From positions 27,128,385-27,192,384 of the forward strand of contig JAZBQD010000017.1 in assembly GCA_036583965.1 (NCBI GenBank): DNA of 64,000 bases. Reading direction: 5' to 3'. The DNA is from Prunella strophiata. Its lineage: Eukaryota > Chordata > Aves > Passeriformes > Prunellidae. Below the pieces are notes generated by a model that made no database searches, was not told the DNA's origin, and saw nothing but the letters and a program-made list of their open reading frames with translations. Below, piece after piece: positions 23,980 to 37,006 of this stretch (its first letter is position 1; each line of letters starts with the position of its first letter). The position numbers were made by a program, and so were the translations under genes.

Positions 23980-26900
23980 AGATTCAATGACTGACAAAGC
24001 AAGCTAGCTCTATGGAGTGCTGGAGTGGCCTTACATGAAACTGTCAAGAGGAAAGGTGCAGAAAGGGCCAGTGCTGTGCCTCCTCGTCTGGCCTCCCGAA
24101 GCTGCCGTCGTGAATTGGGTGCAGGAGGGAGGCGCCCGAAGTGTGTGGTTGGCATCTGCACTGGCGGAGGGTTGTCATTCCTCTTCCTTCTGACATGGTG
24201 TGTTGTTGGCCAGGGATACTTCCCCATGCAGGGAAGCGGGGAGATGGTAGAGGGTCTGTTCTGGGGAGAGCATGCAGTACCAGCCTTTTCCCAGACCCCT
24301 GGTGGCACCTGCAGAATCTGAGAGAGCCTGCGCGGGTACATGCACAGTCGCTCGCCTTGGCGTGCGGGAGCAGGTGCACTCTGGTCGCTGTGCCTGGAGC
24401 ACTCATCCTGAGGAGTAGTGAGGCAGCCTTCTCCCGAGCGCTGGCTCTGCTCAGGTTGCACACGAGCTGCTGGGGGGCGAGGGCGAGGCGTTTGAGGTGC
24501 AGCAGTGTGTGCTGTGCTCGGCGTTGGACTGGAGCCTGCGCGCAGCACACGCTTGGGGAGCAGGGCTGTCGCTGGGTTGTGCTGGGAGCTCCGTGGGGCT
24601 TTGGTCCATGCCCTGGCATGGAGGCTCCTGTGGCAGGAGCGTCCCTGCAGTGAGCGAGCGCCTGGGAGGAGGACGCCCAGCTGGGAGCACAGAGCCTGCC
24701 CTGCAGCAACTTGTGCCTGGTGCTCCCCTGGTGTGTTCCATGGGCGTAGGTGGCTGTTCCTAGAGAAGCCCCAATGTGTGCAGGCCTGTGAGCTGGGGGG
24801 CTGGGAGGGCTTTAGGTATGGCTGGCTCTGGCCTTGGAACCGCCTGCCACGCTGCCCAGACTTCCCAGGCCGGAGCCTGGCTGGAAGGTTTCTGCCACCA
24901 TTTTGTGGGAGGGAGATGCCATTTTGTTCAGCGTTGCAGCTCCTGCTTCCTTGTACCAGGAAGTACTCAGATATCAAATGTTTATATGCAGCTCGTGCGT
25001 AAGGTGCATAGAAAGCTGGAGTTGTCTGTATGAAGGCATGAATCAGTAGATTTGTACTTAGATACACTAATGATGTACATTTCTAGAGGTATATGAATGA
25101 GCCGTTTGTAATGGTAAAATCATAAGCCTGGGGTAGCTAAAGCAGTCTTTCTTGAGAGCCGATGGAATGAATCTGTAGATGTGGATGAAATGCAGTGCAC
25201 AAAGATAAAAGGCAGGTTCAGGCCTTTGGCTTTGCGTGGCTGTAGAAAAAGCAGTGAGCTGTTTGGGGAGCAGCCAGGAGGTGTCACAGAGCACTGGGAC
25301 GTGCCCGAGGGCTGTGGGGCTGTGTGAGGTGGCCGCCAGGCAGGCCTCAGCAAGCAGTGTGTCATGTCCCTGGAACATGGGTCGAGGTCTGTCCCTCCAT
25401 GCAGGCTGAGAAGGCTCCGTGCCTGGGCAGAGCCCAGTGGGATGGTCATGCAGTGCACATCCCTGGGGGAGGCTCTGGGCATGCCATGGCCCTACCAGAC
25501 ATGAGCAACAGAGGCTGAAAAAAACAGAAGGCCAGAACAAAATCTCTGTGTCTGAGGATCATGGGCCTGGGAATAATGAGGAAAAGACTGTAAGAGGCTC
25601 CTCCAAAGTCTACATGTCATTCTTTATAGTTATGTCATCTTTGCAGATAAAACACTGGAGCCTCAGCATGCAATGATGTCTGTCCTGTTGGACAACAGTT
25701 ATTGCAAGGCCCATAAGGACCAGAAGTCCTGAGGAAAAGGCAAGTGGGTCATTATGAGCCTTGGGGTGTTGCAGAGCTTTTCAGCCATCATCATGGTGCA
25801 CGTGACTCTGAGGGGTTGAATTGCTCAGAACTGCTGAGCAATGCAAAAAGGCTGCATGGCAGACTGCTGTGGTCCACACAGGGCAAGGTCACACCAAACC
25901 ACATCCTTCTGTTGGAGGTTGAACTTCATGTTCACATGCCCATCCTCTTCCTATCCATCTTCTGAGGTGATTTTCAGGCAAATGACAATCTCAGATTTCT
26001 CAAGGTCTGTTCTAATCCATCCATGGAAACACATACTAAAGGACTCTGCCATGGCCACATAATGAACAGAGCTGGTGAGTGCAGATTTGCATTGGCATTG
26101 TCTGGTCACAGCTGGGACTGCTTCTGAATGTTTTGTGTACCCCTTTGGAACATGGAGGAAGAAGAAGGGATTCTTTGCCTCTGTGTGGTCATATTGCATA
26201 TGTGCTGTATGCCTGTTTGAGTTCAAGCATAGACAAAACTGCCTATTCAAGCTCTGACACTGCTGGATTGCTGTTTTTATCAGTGCTGACTGTGCAACAG
26301 ATTTGTAAGCAGGAGTTCCTGGGGTAGGAGAGCTCTCCCTCAGAAAGAGAGGCCCTCCCTGCAGTGGGTCTGTGTTGAGCCAGCCCAGCAAAGGTGCTGG
26401 GTATGCAGCAGAGGAGGAGGAAGAGGAGGGGGAAGGATGAGCTGGAGAGCACTGCTGGAGGGGTTGCCTGGTTTCTAGTGTCATCATCCATTGCCCATGC
26501 TTTCCTGGGCTGTGTGGGTCACCCTGGGAGACTTGAGAAGATCCCTGGAACAAGCTGTTGCTGCTTAGCAATCATCTCTTGCTTTTGTTGTTTTTCTGCT
26601 TTGATTGCCGTGTCTTGATTGTGAGTAAAGATCCTTTTTGGAGCTGCTGTTTGCTAAATTTCAGAGGTGTTGGTGAAGTCCCTGAATTTATCTTGCCCTG
26701 CTCCTGTGCAAAATGGTCATTTCTGATGTTCCTTGAGGGCAATGGCTAGCAAGGTAGCAGTGCTGGCCCCATGAAGGGCCACTTTTCAGACTGTGCCACC
26801 ACCTTATAGGCAGAGCTGAGGTTTGCAGAGTATCAAGTGTGCAGTTTTGCAGAGTGAAGGCTGTGTCTTTCACCTGTGGGTTACCTGAGATGTAACCTGT

Positions 26901-29412
26901 TGTGGCATCTTCCAGGTGCATGGCTGTTCTGTGAGGAGAGATGGGTCTCTTTATGTGCTGCAGTGTGGTGGTGGAGATTGTGGTTTGTGAATACCTGGGT
27001 GCAAGCCACAGTGCTGTAGCACAGAGACCCACAACTGGTCCGTGGGTCTGTACCCCAGGACAGAGAAAGATGACTCTTTAACTTTTCGGATGCTGCCATA
27101 GCTACCCTGACAGGTGATGTGTGTGTTGAGGGTGATGGTTGTCTGCAGGTGGCTGCCCTTTCCCTCTTGCCTGACTTCTGTGTTGCAGCGTCAGTGTTTG
27201 TGCCCCTTCTCGGCGTGCTGGGAGCCAGGAGCCAGCTGAGCGTGTTTGGGTGAGCTGAGATGAGGCTGGAGCTGCAGTTCTGCTGGGTTAGCAGTACTTG
27301 CTGCTTTTCAGCCCCGTTTGAGCCTCTCTAATCCGGGTGGCTTAATCAGCTGCTGCCCCATCATTTCTTTCTGTGTTGTTTTCGGCCGCCCTGGGCCGTC
27401 AGCTGACGGTGGTGAGAAAGTGTTTGCTGTTGCTCATTGTGGCTGTGCTAAGTCCTCCGGAGCTGTGATTGTGGCAGTAATCCTCTGCAGGGGGGGACTC
27501 CAGCCCGGGCTGGGTTGGAAGTCAGCCTGGCCTTGAATGGAAACGGCAGTGGCGTGCCACTTCCACGGTGGCACGGCTGTGAAGTGGCCCAGAGCAGCAC
27601 AACAGCTTAATGCTGCTGCAGTGCCTGCTCTTTCTGGAAGATCCTCAGAAAGCAGGCATGTCCTGCCCCATTCACCTGCATGAGTTCCATGTGCCATCTG
27701 GGGTCTGTTGTGCAGAGGGGGAGAGGAAGATGCGCTTGGAGCACTCATGAGAGCAGTAGCCAGCCCCAGATTTTGTGCCTGAGAGCACAGTGTTCTGTTG
27801 ACAGCTGATAACCTTCCTGCTGCTTCTCCCCCAAGGGCTCTTTGCTGTGGCTGTGCTTTCCTGGGTGTGCTTTTTGGACAGTTCCCCAGATGGTGCTGAC
27901 GGAGTGGGCAGGTGCCCTAGGAGGAGGAGGAGGCAGCTTTGGGAAAGCAATGTGGATCTGCTGGGGCTTTGCTCGGGACCAGGGCTCTTCCCAGGGGCAG
28001 GAGACACTCCTTGTGTGTGGACTGTGGCTGCAGCAGCAGCTGTTTGGACTTGCCCAGACAGCAGCTTGGAGCAGTTGGGAGGTGGGCGTTGATGGCAGCA
28101 GATCCAGAGGTTGTGAAGCCAAGGTGGGCATGAGGAGATAGGTGTCAGGAACAGGGAGGAAGCCAGAGGAACTGGGAACAGCTGTGTGAGGAGTGGAAAC
28201 TTGGAGGTAGGGGCTAGGGAAGAAAGATGTGCTGAGTGCAGCAGGTGAGGGAGTGAGGCCAGTGCCCCAGCAGGAGCAGGGAGACTCGAGATGGGCCTCT
28301 GTGTGTGCACCACAGCTCTGAATGCCATGAGAGTGGACTGAGCTAACCCCTGTTGAGGTCCTGACCAAGCAGGGTGGAGCTGCAGTGGAGAAACCTGTCA
28401 CCAGCTCTGTGCTCTGTTTTGTTAAAGATACTATTGTATGGAGGACAGAAGGACTAAGCCATCTAGCTGTGCAGGAGAGATTTGTTCTGAAGTTTCTTCC
28501 ACCTCAGGTCCCCCTTAAGCCATCCAGTCTGGGACCTAGTCTTCAGTCCATGCGGACTCTGCCCCACCAAATTCTCTGTGCTCATGCATGCAGGGCCTGG
28601 CCCTTGGGCTCTTGAGGGCTTTGCTCCCCACCTGCATCCAAGACAAGACACCTGGTATCTGTCTGGGGCTGTGCCATCACAGTGCATCACTGTGCCCCCA
28701 TGCAGAGTACTCTGGGGCCTGGCCTTTAGCCATGCTGGGCCATGAATGTCAGGCTCTTACTTGACAGGACAGTTGTCACACTGTTTCCTGAGGGCAGGCA
28801 GAACTTTGCCATCAAGGCTGCCCAACTCTCAGCACCCCTGGAGCTGGCCCTGGAGCAGTGTTTGGCTTTGTTCTCCACTGCTGAATGCTGTGGCTTGGCC
28901 CCATGCTGTCAAATGTCATGGCCTCCCCTCTGCCCCAGCTGTGTGAAACATTGTTCCTCCATGTCTCGGTTTAACCTCATCTGGCCACCAAGCACCACAC
29001 ACAAACACTCACTCACTGCCTCACCAGTGTGGAGAGAACCAGAAGAACAAAACCTATAAGACTCTTGGTTTGAGATTAAGACAGTAAAATATGGAAAACA
29101 AAAGCAAATTTAAAAAGCACATAAGCAAAATCCCCCAAAGAATTAATTCACCACTTCCCATGGGCAGTTTCCATGAAGCAGCTCTTCAGCCATCTCCAGG
29201 GGCTCCTTCCCACCTCTTGGGACTTGGGGACACAAATGCCATCACTCCAAATGTCTCTTTCTTCCTCCTTGTGCCCAGATTTAAATACTGAGCATGATGT
29301 CAAATGGTCTGGAATATCTCTTTGGCCAGTTCAACCTCCCATGTACCTCTACCTTCCTCCCCAGTGTGGTAGTACAAAACACAGAAAAGGTCTTGACCCT
29401 GTGTAAGCCCTG
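23980..29412 (-). repeat. Copy C, near-identical repeat of copy B across the gap (probable false duplication)
   Basis: Offset from copy B by about 6,010 bases and almost identical through the middle (about 24,960-27,100). Its first kilobase after the gap is full of single-base indels, while B agrees with A there. In its last 2 kb C agrees with A and B carries the errors. C ends at 29,412, which corresponds to the last base of B before the gap. This is the pattern of two overlapping contig ends placed in series. The sequence joins the DGKQ side without further gaps. Confidence 0.93.
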
Positions 29413-32400
29413 CTCATGAATAACTAAAACATCTCTATATTATCAATCCTGTGTGCAGCACAAACCAAAAAAACCCAGCCCCATTCTAGCCACTGTGACA
29501 AAAATTCACTCTATCCCAGTAGAAACCAGCACACCCCAGCTCACCTCAAGCCAAGCACCACTGAGGCTTGCTGCTGGGCCATGCCTCGGGCTGCCCTGTG
29601 TCCCTTTGCAGGCAAATTTCAGAGAGCTAATCTCCCCCTGCCAACTTTCCCCCCACAGGGACCTGGGTCCCTTGTGGCCTTCCTGTGGTGGGCCACCCCC
29701 AGGGCACAGCTTGCCAATGCTTCCCCAGCACACCCTCCCCTTCCAGAGGGGAATGGCACCTACAGAGCAGCATCCCACACCTTTCTGCCGCTCCTCCCAG
29801 CAGTGCTGCCCACTGCTCCGTGGGCTGGGCCACCTCACTGCCCAGCGAGACCCAGCGAGACCTGCTGGCAATACAGTCCTCGGCAACACTGGGAGAGCAG
29901 TCTTAGAAACCTGTGCCCTCAGTACCACACCATACTGCCATTTGTTTTCTTCTCCAAACTGATCATAATTTCAGAGGAGGATTACTTAAAGAAAGATGGA
30001 ACAAGCTTTTAAAATCCATGAACCAAATAGTTAAAGCATAAACATATTTGCATAACTACAGCACTACTGTTTCTCTTAAAATAATCTTTAAACCACAGCA
30101 ACAGCACATCCAGTGTCTGGGCAGTTCCTGAAAGCCTTTCCAAAGAGAGGGGCGGGTTCTGCTATCCTCAGTCAGAAAGCAAGAGGGCAGCAACCTCCAG
30201 TTTAACAGTGAGTTAACTAGCCAGGAAAATCATTAAAGTGGTCCGTGCCCAGCAGCAAATGTCCGTGTTTGTGTTAAAAAGGAATTGCCAGAACTAAAGT
30301 CCCTGTTTTACTAGCATGGTAGTTGACACTGCTTCATTTTTGTGCCAACGCTCATAAAACTTGTCAGACACCAAGAAGAATATTTATGATTAACGGAAAC
30401 TCAAGCAGCTCCCTCTAACAGGCAGATAAAACTGAGATCTTGGACAGTTTTTAGCAGGATGCAGGTTAAAGCTTATGACCAGAACTGCTGACACACCAGA
30501 GTTACAAACTTTAAAAGACTGGAAAAATCCTCAAAATGTTCACTTGCAACCCAAAGAAACCTGAAAAAAGTGCTAAATGTTTCTAGAGGAGAACAAATAT
30601 GACAAGCCATTGTAGACAGCAGTTATACAGGAGCGACCACAGGTCTTGTGGTGGGAATAGCTGATGAGGAGTTAGGAAGAGGAGGTGCCGGCAGGGGACA
30701 AAGACTGGGAAGCTGAAATGGGAAAGTGCAGAAAAAAAATGTGCCACCCAGTCAACTGAAGCAGTCTCCTTTCCTGTAGCAGTTCTGGTGGAGTGTCTTC
30801 AATTCTGGCATGTCCTAGATGAGTATCATTTCCACACCTTTGTTGCAGACATGCTGTCAGATGGCAATCTCAGCCATCCTGAGCTTTTTCTGGACTGGGG
30901 ATGTTGGGGGTTGCCTGTGGGGACTGTGGCTTATGGGATTGAAAGTCAGTCACAGAAGACTTGCTATCAGCTCTGCTCCATGTTTTGCTGGGGAGGCTGC
31001 TACATCAGAGGACACCAAGCCATTCCTGTGTGACAGAAAAATATGGGAGCAGGACTTCAGTGCAAGGCTGTGTAGTGACCATGTGACTGGATTAATTTGT
31101 TTCTACTTAGGCAATTTGAAGTGCGGTTGGCAAGATCAACATGTCCTTGCTGCTGGGAATGTTTTGTGCCTTCTGGGCTGCTTGTGCTTTGGAAATTATA
31201 GGAGGGAAAGCTTCTTTGAGCCAGGAGGTACTGACCTCAAAACAGTGTGCAAATGAGTAGGGTTGTGAGCAACATCCCCGGAAATCCTGGACTGACAGCA
31301 GCCTCCCACTTATCTGGCACAGACTTGAGGGCACTGGTCCAGCAGAGGTGCCAGTGCTTGTTTGTTAGAGTGGCTAATTGTGGTAAACGATCGCTGATTA
31401 ACAGCACAGGTTGGCTGAGGGACGCCCTGAAAGTGACAGAGCTTGTCCCTTCCTCATTTTCTGGTGTGGAGTGAGGTGTTGTCTGTGTGCAATTTCACTG
31501 TGTGCGTTTTCTGATGCCTACGCTGCCCGTCTCTGCCCCCGATTACAAGGGCCCTGCATTAAGTCACCAGGCTTCTGGTCAGAGCACTTGTCTCTGTAGA
31601 CTCTGTGCCTCATCTGTGCTGGCTGTTCTACCTCTCTAACCTGTCTATAACCATTGTGTTATTCTCGGCTTTCCCATCCCTCTTTCTGCCTTTCCCTAGT
31701 AGACTTTTAGGCTGGATTTCTTGGTTTCCAGAACCTGAAAGCCAGGTCCTGGATAGACCAACATAGTATGGTGGCAACTACAAGAGAAGTCTGGGCAAAT
31801 TGTGAGGGACAGAGATTGGTTCAGGAGTGAATGTTGAGCCTTATTAGTTGATGAGGAGGCAAGGTTTGACCCATTTGTATTACTCATGTCAAGGCTGCTT
31901 GCCTGTAGGTGGGCACCTGCACAGGCACTGCTCTGTCTGCATGGATTTCTTTTCAAGATGCTGACGCCACCATTGCTGCGTGTTCCAGCATTTGGTTATT
32001 CAGCTGCAGCAGGAGGGATCAGAGGTGCTACAGCTGTTCACAACAAGAAGGGACCTGTTTTAGGGCCCAAAGCTGTCATCTGATTATCAATTTGATGTCC
32101 AACATGATTCCATTAGCCCTAAAATTTAATTTCCTTGTGACTTCATTATTTACCTAAAAGGTTTTGTTTTTTTTTTTTTTTTTTTTGCTGTGCTTCAAAG
32201 AGTATTGTCTGACTGGTGGCTAAATCCACACTGAACTTAAACTGGGATTTACTGTGGTCTGACCCATCTTTCCCATTCTCAGACACCAGTTCCCCTTGAT
32301 GAGAAAGTGGTATAGCCAGATTGCAAGGCACAACCCTGTATGGGCAGGGAGGGACTGCTGGCAACTGTCTATTCCTCTTGATGTTCTCTCAGCCCAGAGG

Positions 32401-35400
32401 AGGGCAGGGGTAAAAATAATTTCAGGTTTGGATGTTTTGTGGTTTGTTTTTTTCTTTTCTCTGTATGAAGGTCAGTGTTTTGTTTGCTTCCCCTCTTTTC
32501 CCAGAACTGTAGCCCCAAACTGAATTTTTCCATGTATGGATTTAAATGTAATTGTAGCTGCTTCAGAGCTCGTTGATTTGCAGTTAGGCAAGGAACAGTA
32601 AGGTGTTGGGACATAACCTTTTCCCAGAGGTGTTGGGACATAACCAAGGCCTCCTCAGATTTGCAGTCAATTGTTGAACAGAGCAGGGAGAGCCAACTGC
32701 TCATTGCCAGAGGCAAGGTTACTGCAGCAGGAACACCCCAAGTGGAGGTGTCCAGCTGAGTGACCCCCTCCCCCCCAGTCCCCAGCCATGAAAGGCAGAC
32801 CTTAACCTCCAAGGAGGGGTGAGCTGTCCACTCACAATGGGGCAGAGTTTCCACCTGGGCCTGGCTCACTGGACAGCCAGCTTGTCCCAGCTGAGTCCCT
32901 CCAAGCCAAGGTCCATGAGGTCTGATTCTTGAGTTGTGCACAAGGCTATAGGTGGGCCTGTTACCCACAGCCTGGAAACAGTTCATGTGTTTCCAGAGAA
33001 GGGCAAAGAGGGCAAGGAATTGTACAAAAATACCTTGGAAAATCTAGATCATCATTAAAGTAAGTCTGTGTGCATTAAACTGTAGTGCTATCACAGAAAG
33101 ACTTTACCAATTACAGGGCTAACCAAGAAAGGTTGGCTAAGGCTTCCAGAGGTGCTTGAATGTTGCCGGGATCAAACTTAGATGTCGTCTCACAAATAAA
33201 AATGTTTGAAATCACACTGTTAGAACACAGCCACCCTTTCACAGGGCATGAACCAATCTCAAACAGCAAGGCTATAACAGAATTCCTATAAAAGCCGTGC
33301 TCAGCTGAGATAAAGTATGTTTGTTTCTGCAGAAGTGTATTCCGCTATTTTTAAAGCATAACTACTCCACAAGCGTCCAGGGTAGAAGAGATGTTGTATT
33401 TGTTCACAGCAAATTCTAGTTACAGATCTCTGGAACTTGTAAATAATACTTAGAATACAATATTTCATATTGGTGCAAAATGTACAGTCAAACACAAAAC
33501 ATGTATTGCAAAATATACACAGAATTGTTCTAAGAACAAAACCCAAGGATGAACAGATGTTTAAATATAAGAGAAAAGTCCATATTTTATAAATTACTTT
33601 TTAAAAAATTTATTAGTACACTAGGTATGTTTTTTTTGTAGACAAGTTACCATAATATAGTGACATGTCTCATTTGCAAGGCAGACATTGAGAAACAAGT
33701 GACATCATTAAAAGCTAGTTTTTGAGACCAATCCACAAGTAAATGTGTGATAACACGTTATTGGTTTGAGGCACAGAGTGTGGAAACTGTTTTCAACCAC
33801 TTTAATGCTTATACTTAGCCTGCTTTTTTTTTTTTTTTTTTCTGAGAATTAGGCAGATGCACAAAGAATAAGCACTAGACAATAACTTGTCAGCTTACAT
33901 TAGTTTATTGGGTCAGCATTATTTATTACTGATGTATTAGAACATTCACAAGAAATGCTATGAGACACCTTAAGAGTATCTTGATAATAAAACAGCATTC
34001 ATACAACTGTGTAAATTGGATGATTTAAATAACCAGAGGTGAAAAACAGTTATTTAAGCAATAGTTAAGTTATAGTTTGAGAAGAATTAAGATGTTATCA
34101 GTCATTTTTAAGTAGGAAAGATGCTGAAATCTATAGTGAATTACAAACTCTAATGCTTTGCATTCAAAGCAGAGATGTTGTCATCCAATATTCAAAACTT
34201 GTAGCTTCAAGATACTGATTGCTGCTAGCTACACCATTGCTAACTAAACTATCACAAGGATAACTTGCTTTGGACATGTTTGGAATGCTAGAGTTATACA
34301 GCTATTGCTATGCTACAGATCCCCAAATTTTGCTTTAAAATAGCAGTGAAGGCTTTATAAGCACCCAAAAATTAAACAATAAATACTTAGTAATACTTCA
34401 AGCACCTCTTACTACCCAATTTGGCAAGGTAAGCAGCACTAAGAAATGGATGCCATCGTGAGACAAGGTATTAGCAGTTTGACTTGGGCACTCTTGATTT
34501 GTGCCTGCCTGCCTTCAGAAAGCAAAAGAGCTTGTGTGGCACACTCTGTGATGGTGAGAGAGAGGACTGTAAGTGCCAGACAGTCAGTCACCAGACTTAC
34601 AACCTTTCTGCAGTCAAGCACAAGGGCAGGCTCTCTGCTCTTCAACCTGCAGTGATCTGTATGGGGAGAAGCTCTGCCTTGTATGGCTGATGTTTATTTG
34701 GGAAGTTGCTGCCAGAGGTGTAATAGGGGATATGCACAATATAAATGAAGCTATATCTTCTGAAATCAGGTTGTCCCCTAAATAACACACTTGACCAGTG
34801 CAGAGTGACGTGCTAAATGGGTATGCTGCCAGGAGAGCTTAGAGGGATAATTACACCAGTAACACTGCTCTATTAAAAAATACTTTGCTTTGGGATAGAT
34901 CTTTAATATCTACAAACGTTTATTTCAAGACTTCAACTTTTTCAGCACTGATCTGCTATAAAACCTCCTCATAAATTATCTTCACAAAAAATAAAGTCAC
35001 TCTTTCAGAAAACATGTTCAATATAACACACTTGTATCAGTACAAATTCTGTCCTGTGAGTCCATGGCAGAGAAGCAATAACCCACACTAAAATCTCTCC
35101 AAAGCAACATAACCAGGACTCTAAAAGCAGAAGACAACTATTCCACTAATTACCATGGTAAGCAGAAACAGTGCTTCCAAAACACAGGACGAGTGCACTG
35201 TTTCAGTGGACATGTATGGGTTTACAATCAATAGTCTCTGTCCTGTAAACATTGAAACTGCCACTCTAACTGCAGGTTAAGGTTAGTAATTTGCATTCAT
35301 TTCACTGCACTCCACACATACAATGCCTACACTGCTAAAAAAGAAACCACAACAGAAACAAAAGAAACCAAACAGAAACCACAAAAGAAACAAAACTATT

Positions 35401-36949
35401 AAATAGCAAAAGGAATGAAGGCTTTGGGCTGGATGTCTCCTGAAACTAAGTGTCAAATCAGTAAGTGTTGACATTATAAATAAAACTTGAACATTATTTT
35501 ATGCATTATAGAAGCAGTCTAGTAAAACCTAAAACTTAGAATAGCAGCAAATTTGCTCAAAAACGTACACAAATGTTCAGTCAGTCAGCTATAAATACAT
35601 TCTGCAATGTGAGAAGCCATCTCTATCCCCAAGCAGACTTTCAAGGAGAACACAGTGTTAGACATGGATGGGGATCAGGAACACTGCAGCCAGAGAAACT
35701 CCTAAACAATTGTATTCTACAAACTTGTTCTCATTGTTATCTGAAAGTGCATCTTTGTATCTGTAGAATCATCCCCATATTTACAAAAAAAGTACAAACA
35801 TTGCAATTTTGCCACACCCTAAGCCTATCTAACCTGTATTTTCTGTTAAGTGCAAAAAGTATAATGAAGTTATACATATTCTGACGCATATAAGATCGAA
35901 GCCTGAAAATGAGGCAACATTGTCACTGGTGAATCCAAGGCAATGCAGTAGTTGCCAAGTCTTTGCTGCACAGCTGTTAGATGGCTAAAGGAGAAGCTGA
36001 AGTAGAAATTAAAGAATAGTCTAAGCCAAACTGACAGAGCAGCATTCAGAGCAGGAACTTCTTTCCCCACTCTCCACAAACATTCACCAGCACATGCTCA
36101 TACCTTCATTACAGTTTTGGTACAGAGCTAGGCCCAAAGGGCAGGAGGGCAGCCTGACAGAAATAGGAAGATGTACAGTCACTTTGAAGGTGGTAAGGAA
36201 GACTTATGGGGTGCAGACTGAAAAAGTATCTACTGCCAGTGCACAACTCCAATGAGCCCCCAATACTGGTGCTGGAATACGGACTGGAGACTATGCAAGA
36301 CAGAGTGTACCTACACTTGGTACATTATCAAATATATATGCAACCAAATCTGTTGTGTCTTCAACATAAGCCCTTTTTAAGTGTGACAACAGCTCCTCTT
36401 ACCTTCTCCTCCCACAAAAAGAGGTTTCATTTGATAATAACATGTATATGCCAACAGACGCTACAGAATCACATGCACGCATAAATGCTGAGCAATTCGA
36501 AACAGCTGACATTCAGATCAAGTACAATATTTGCTCTAAAGACATGAAATCAATACAATATTTGTAAGAGGGTAACTGTGAAGATTAACAGCAATTGTCT
36601 ATAACAGTTCATTTAGTTTTGTTCCTTAGGTAAGTCTTGCAGTGACAGCTTCTTCCTAGTTTTTAAAATGCTACAATAGCCATTGCCACTGGTTTTAGAC
36701 ACACAGATACTCGACTAAAATCTAGAAACAGCAAGCAGAGCTGAAACTGCATACATGCAGAAACTGTACTCTAAACACAGTTGTGCTTTCACCATATTGC
36801 CATCATGTCTTGTTGGAAAGTACAAGTCCTGCTTCATGTCCAAAACTGGTGAAAGAAAGATCCAGGAGTGAGTGCTGTCAGAATACTATAACAGGGCAAA
36901 AGCTGTATAATTAGGCACTGTGAAATACAATAAGGCGTAGTCTTAAAGG
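29413..36949. other. Gene-poor intergenic sequence downstream of DGKQ
   Basis: Moderate GC to about 32,900, then AT-rich. It contains a T20 tract at 32,167-32,186 and a T18 tract at 33,824-33,841. The open frames are short with no family resemblance. No conserved exon pair or CR1 copy was recognised. Confidence 0.55.
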
Positions 36950-37006
36950 GTGTGTGCACATGTATGTACACACATGTATGTGCACACATGTATGTACACG
37001 TATATA
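36950..37006. repeat. 57-base perfectly alternating purine-pyrimidine tract
   Basis: Every base alternates purine and pyrimidine from 36,950 to 37,006. The tract is made of degenerate repeats of ACACATGTATGT-type units. Such tracts are classical candidates for Z-DNA or local strand opening. It is non-coding. Confidence 0.9.

Noticed and set aside
23116..25067. Long minus-strand open frames of 280 and 590 codons around 23.1-25.1 kb
   Set aside because: They read through the 500 Ns and through error-rich contig ends; the residues on both sides belong to non-coding duplicated sequence.
32167..33841. T20 and T18 tracts as poly-A tails of minus-strand retrocopies
   Set aside because: No target-site duplication and no gene-derived sequence next to the tracts.
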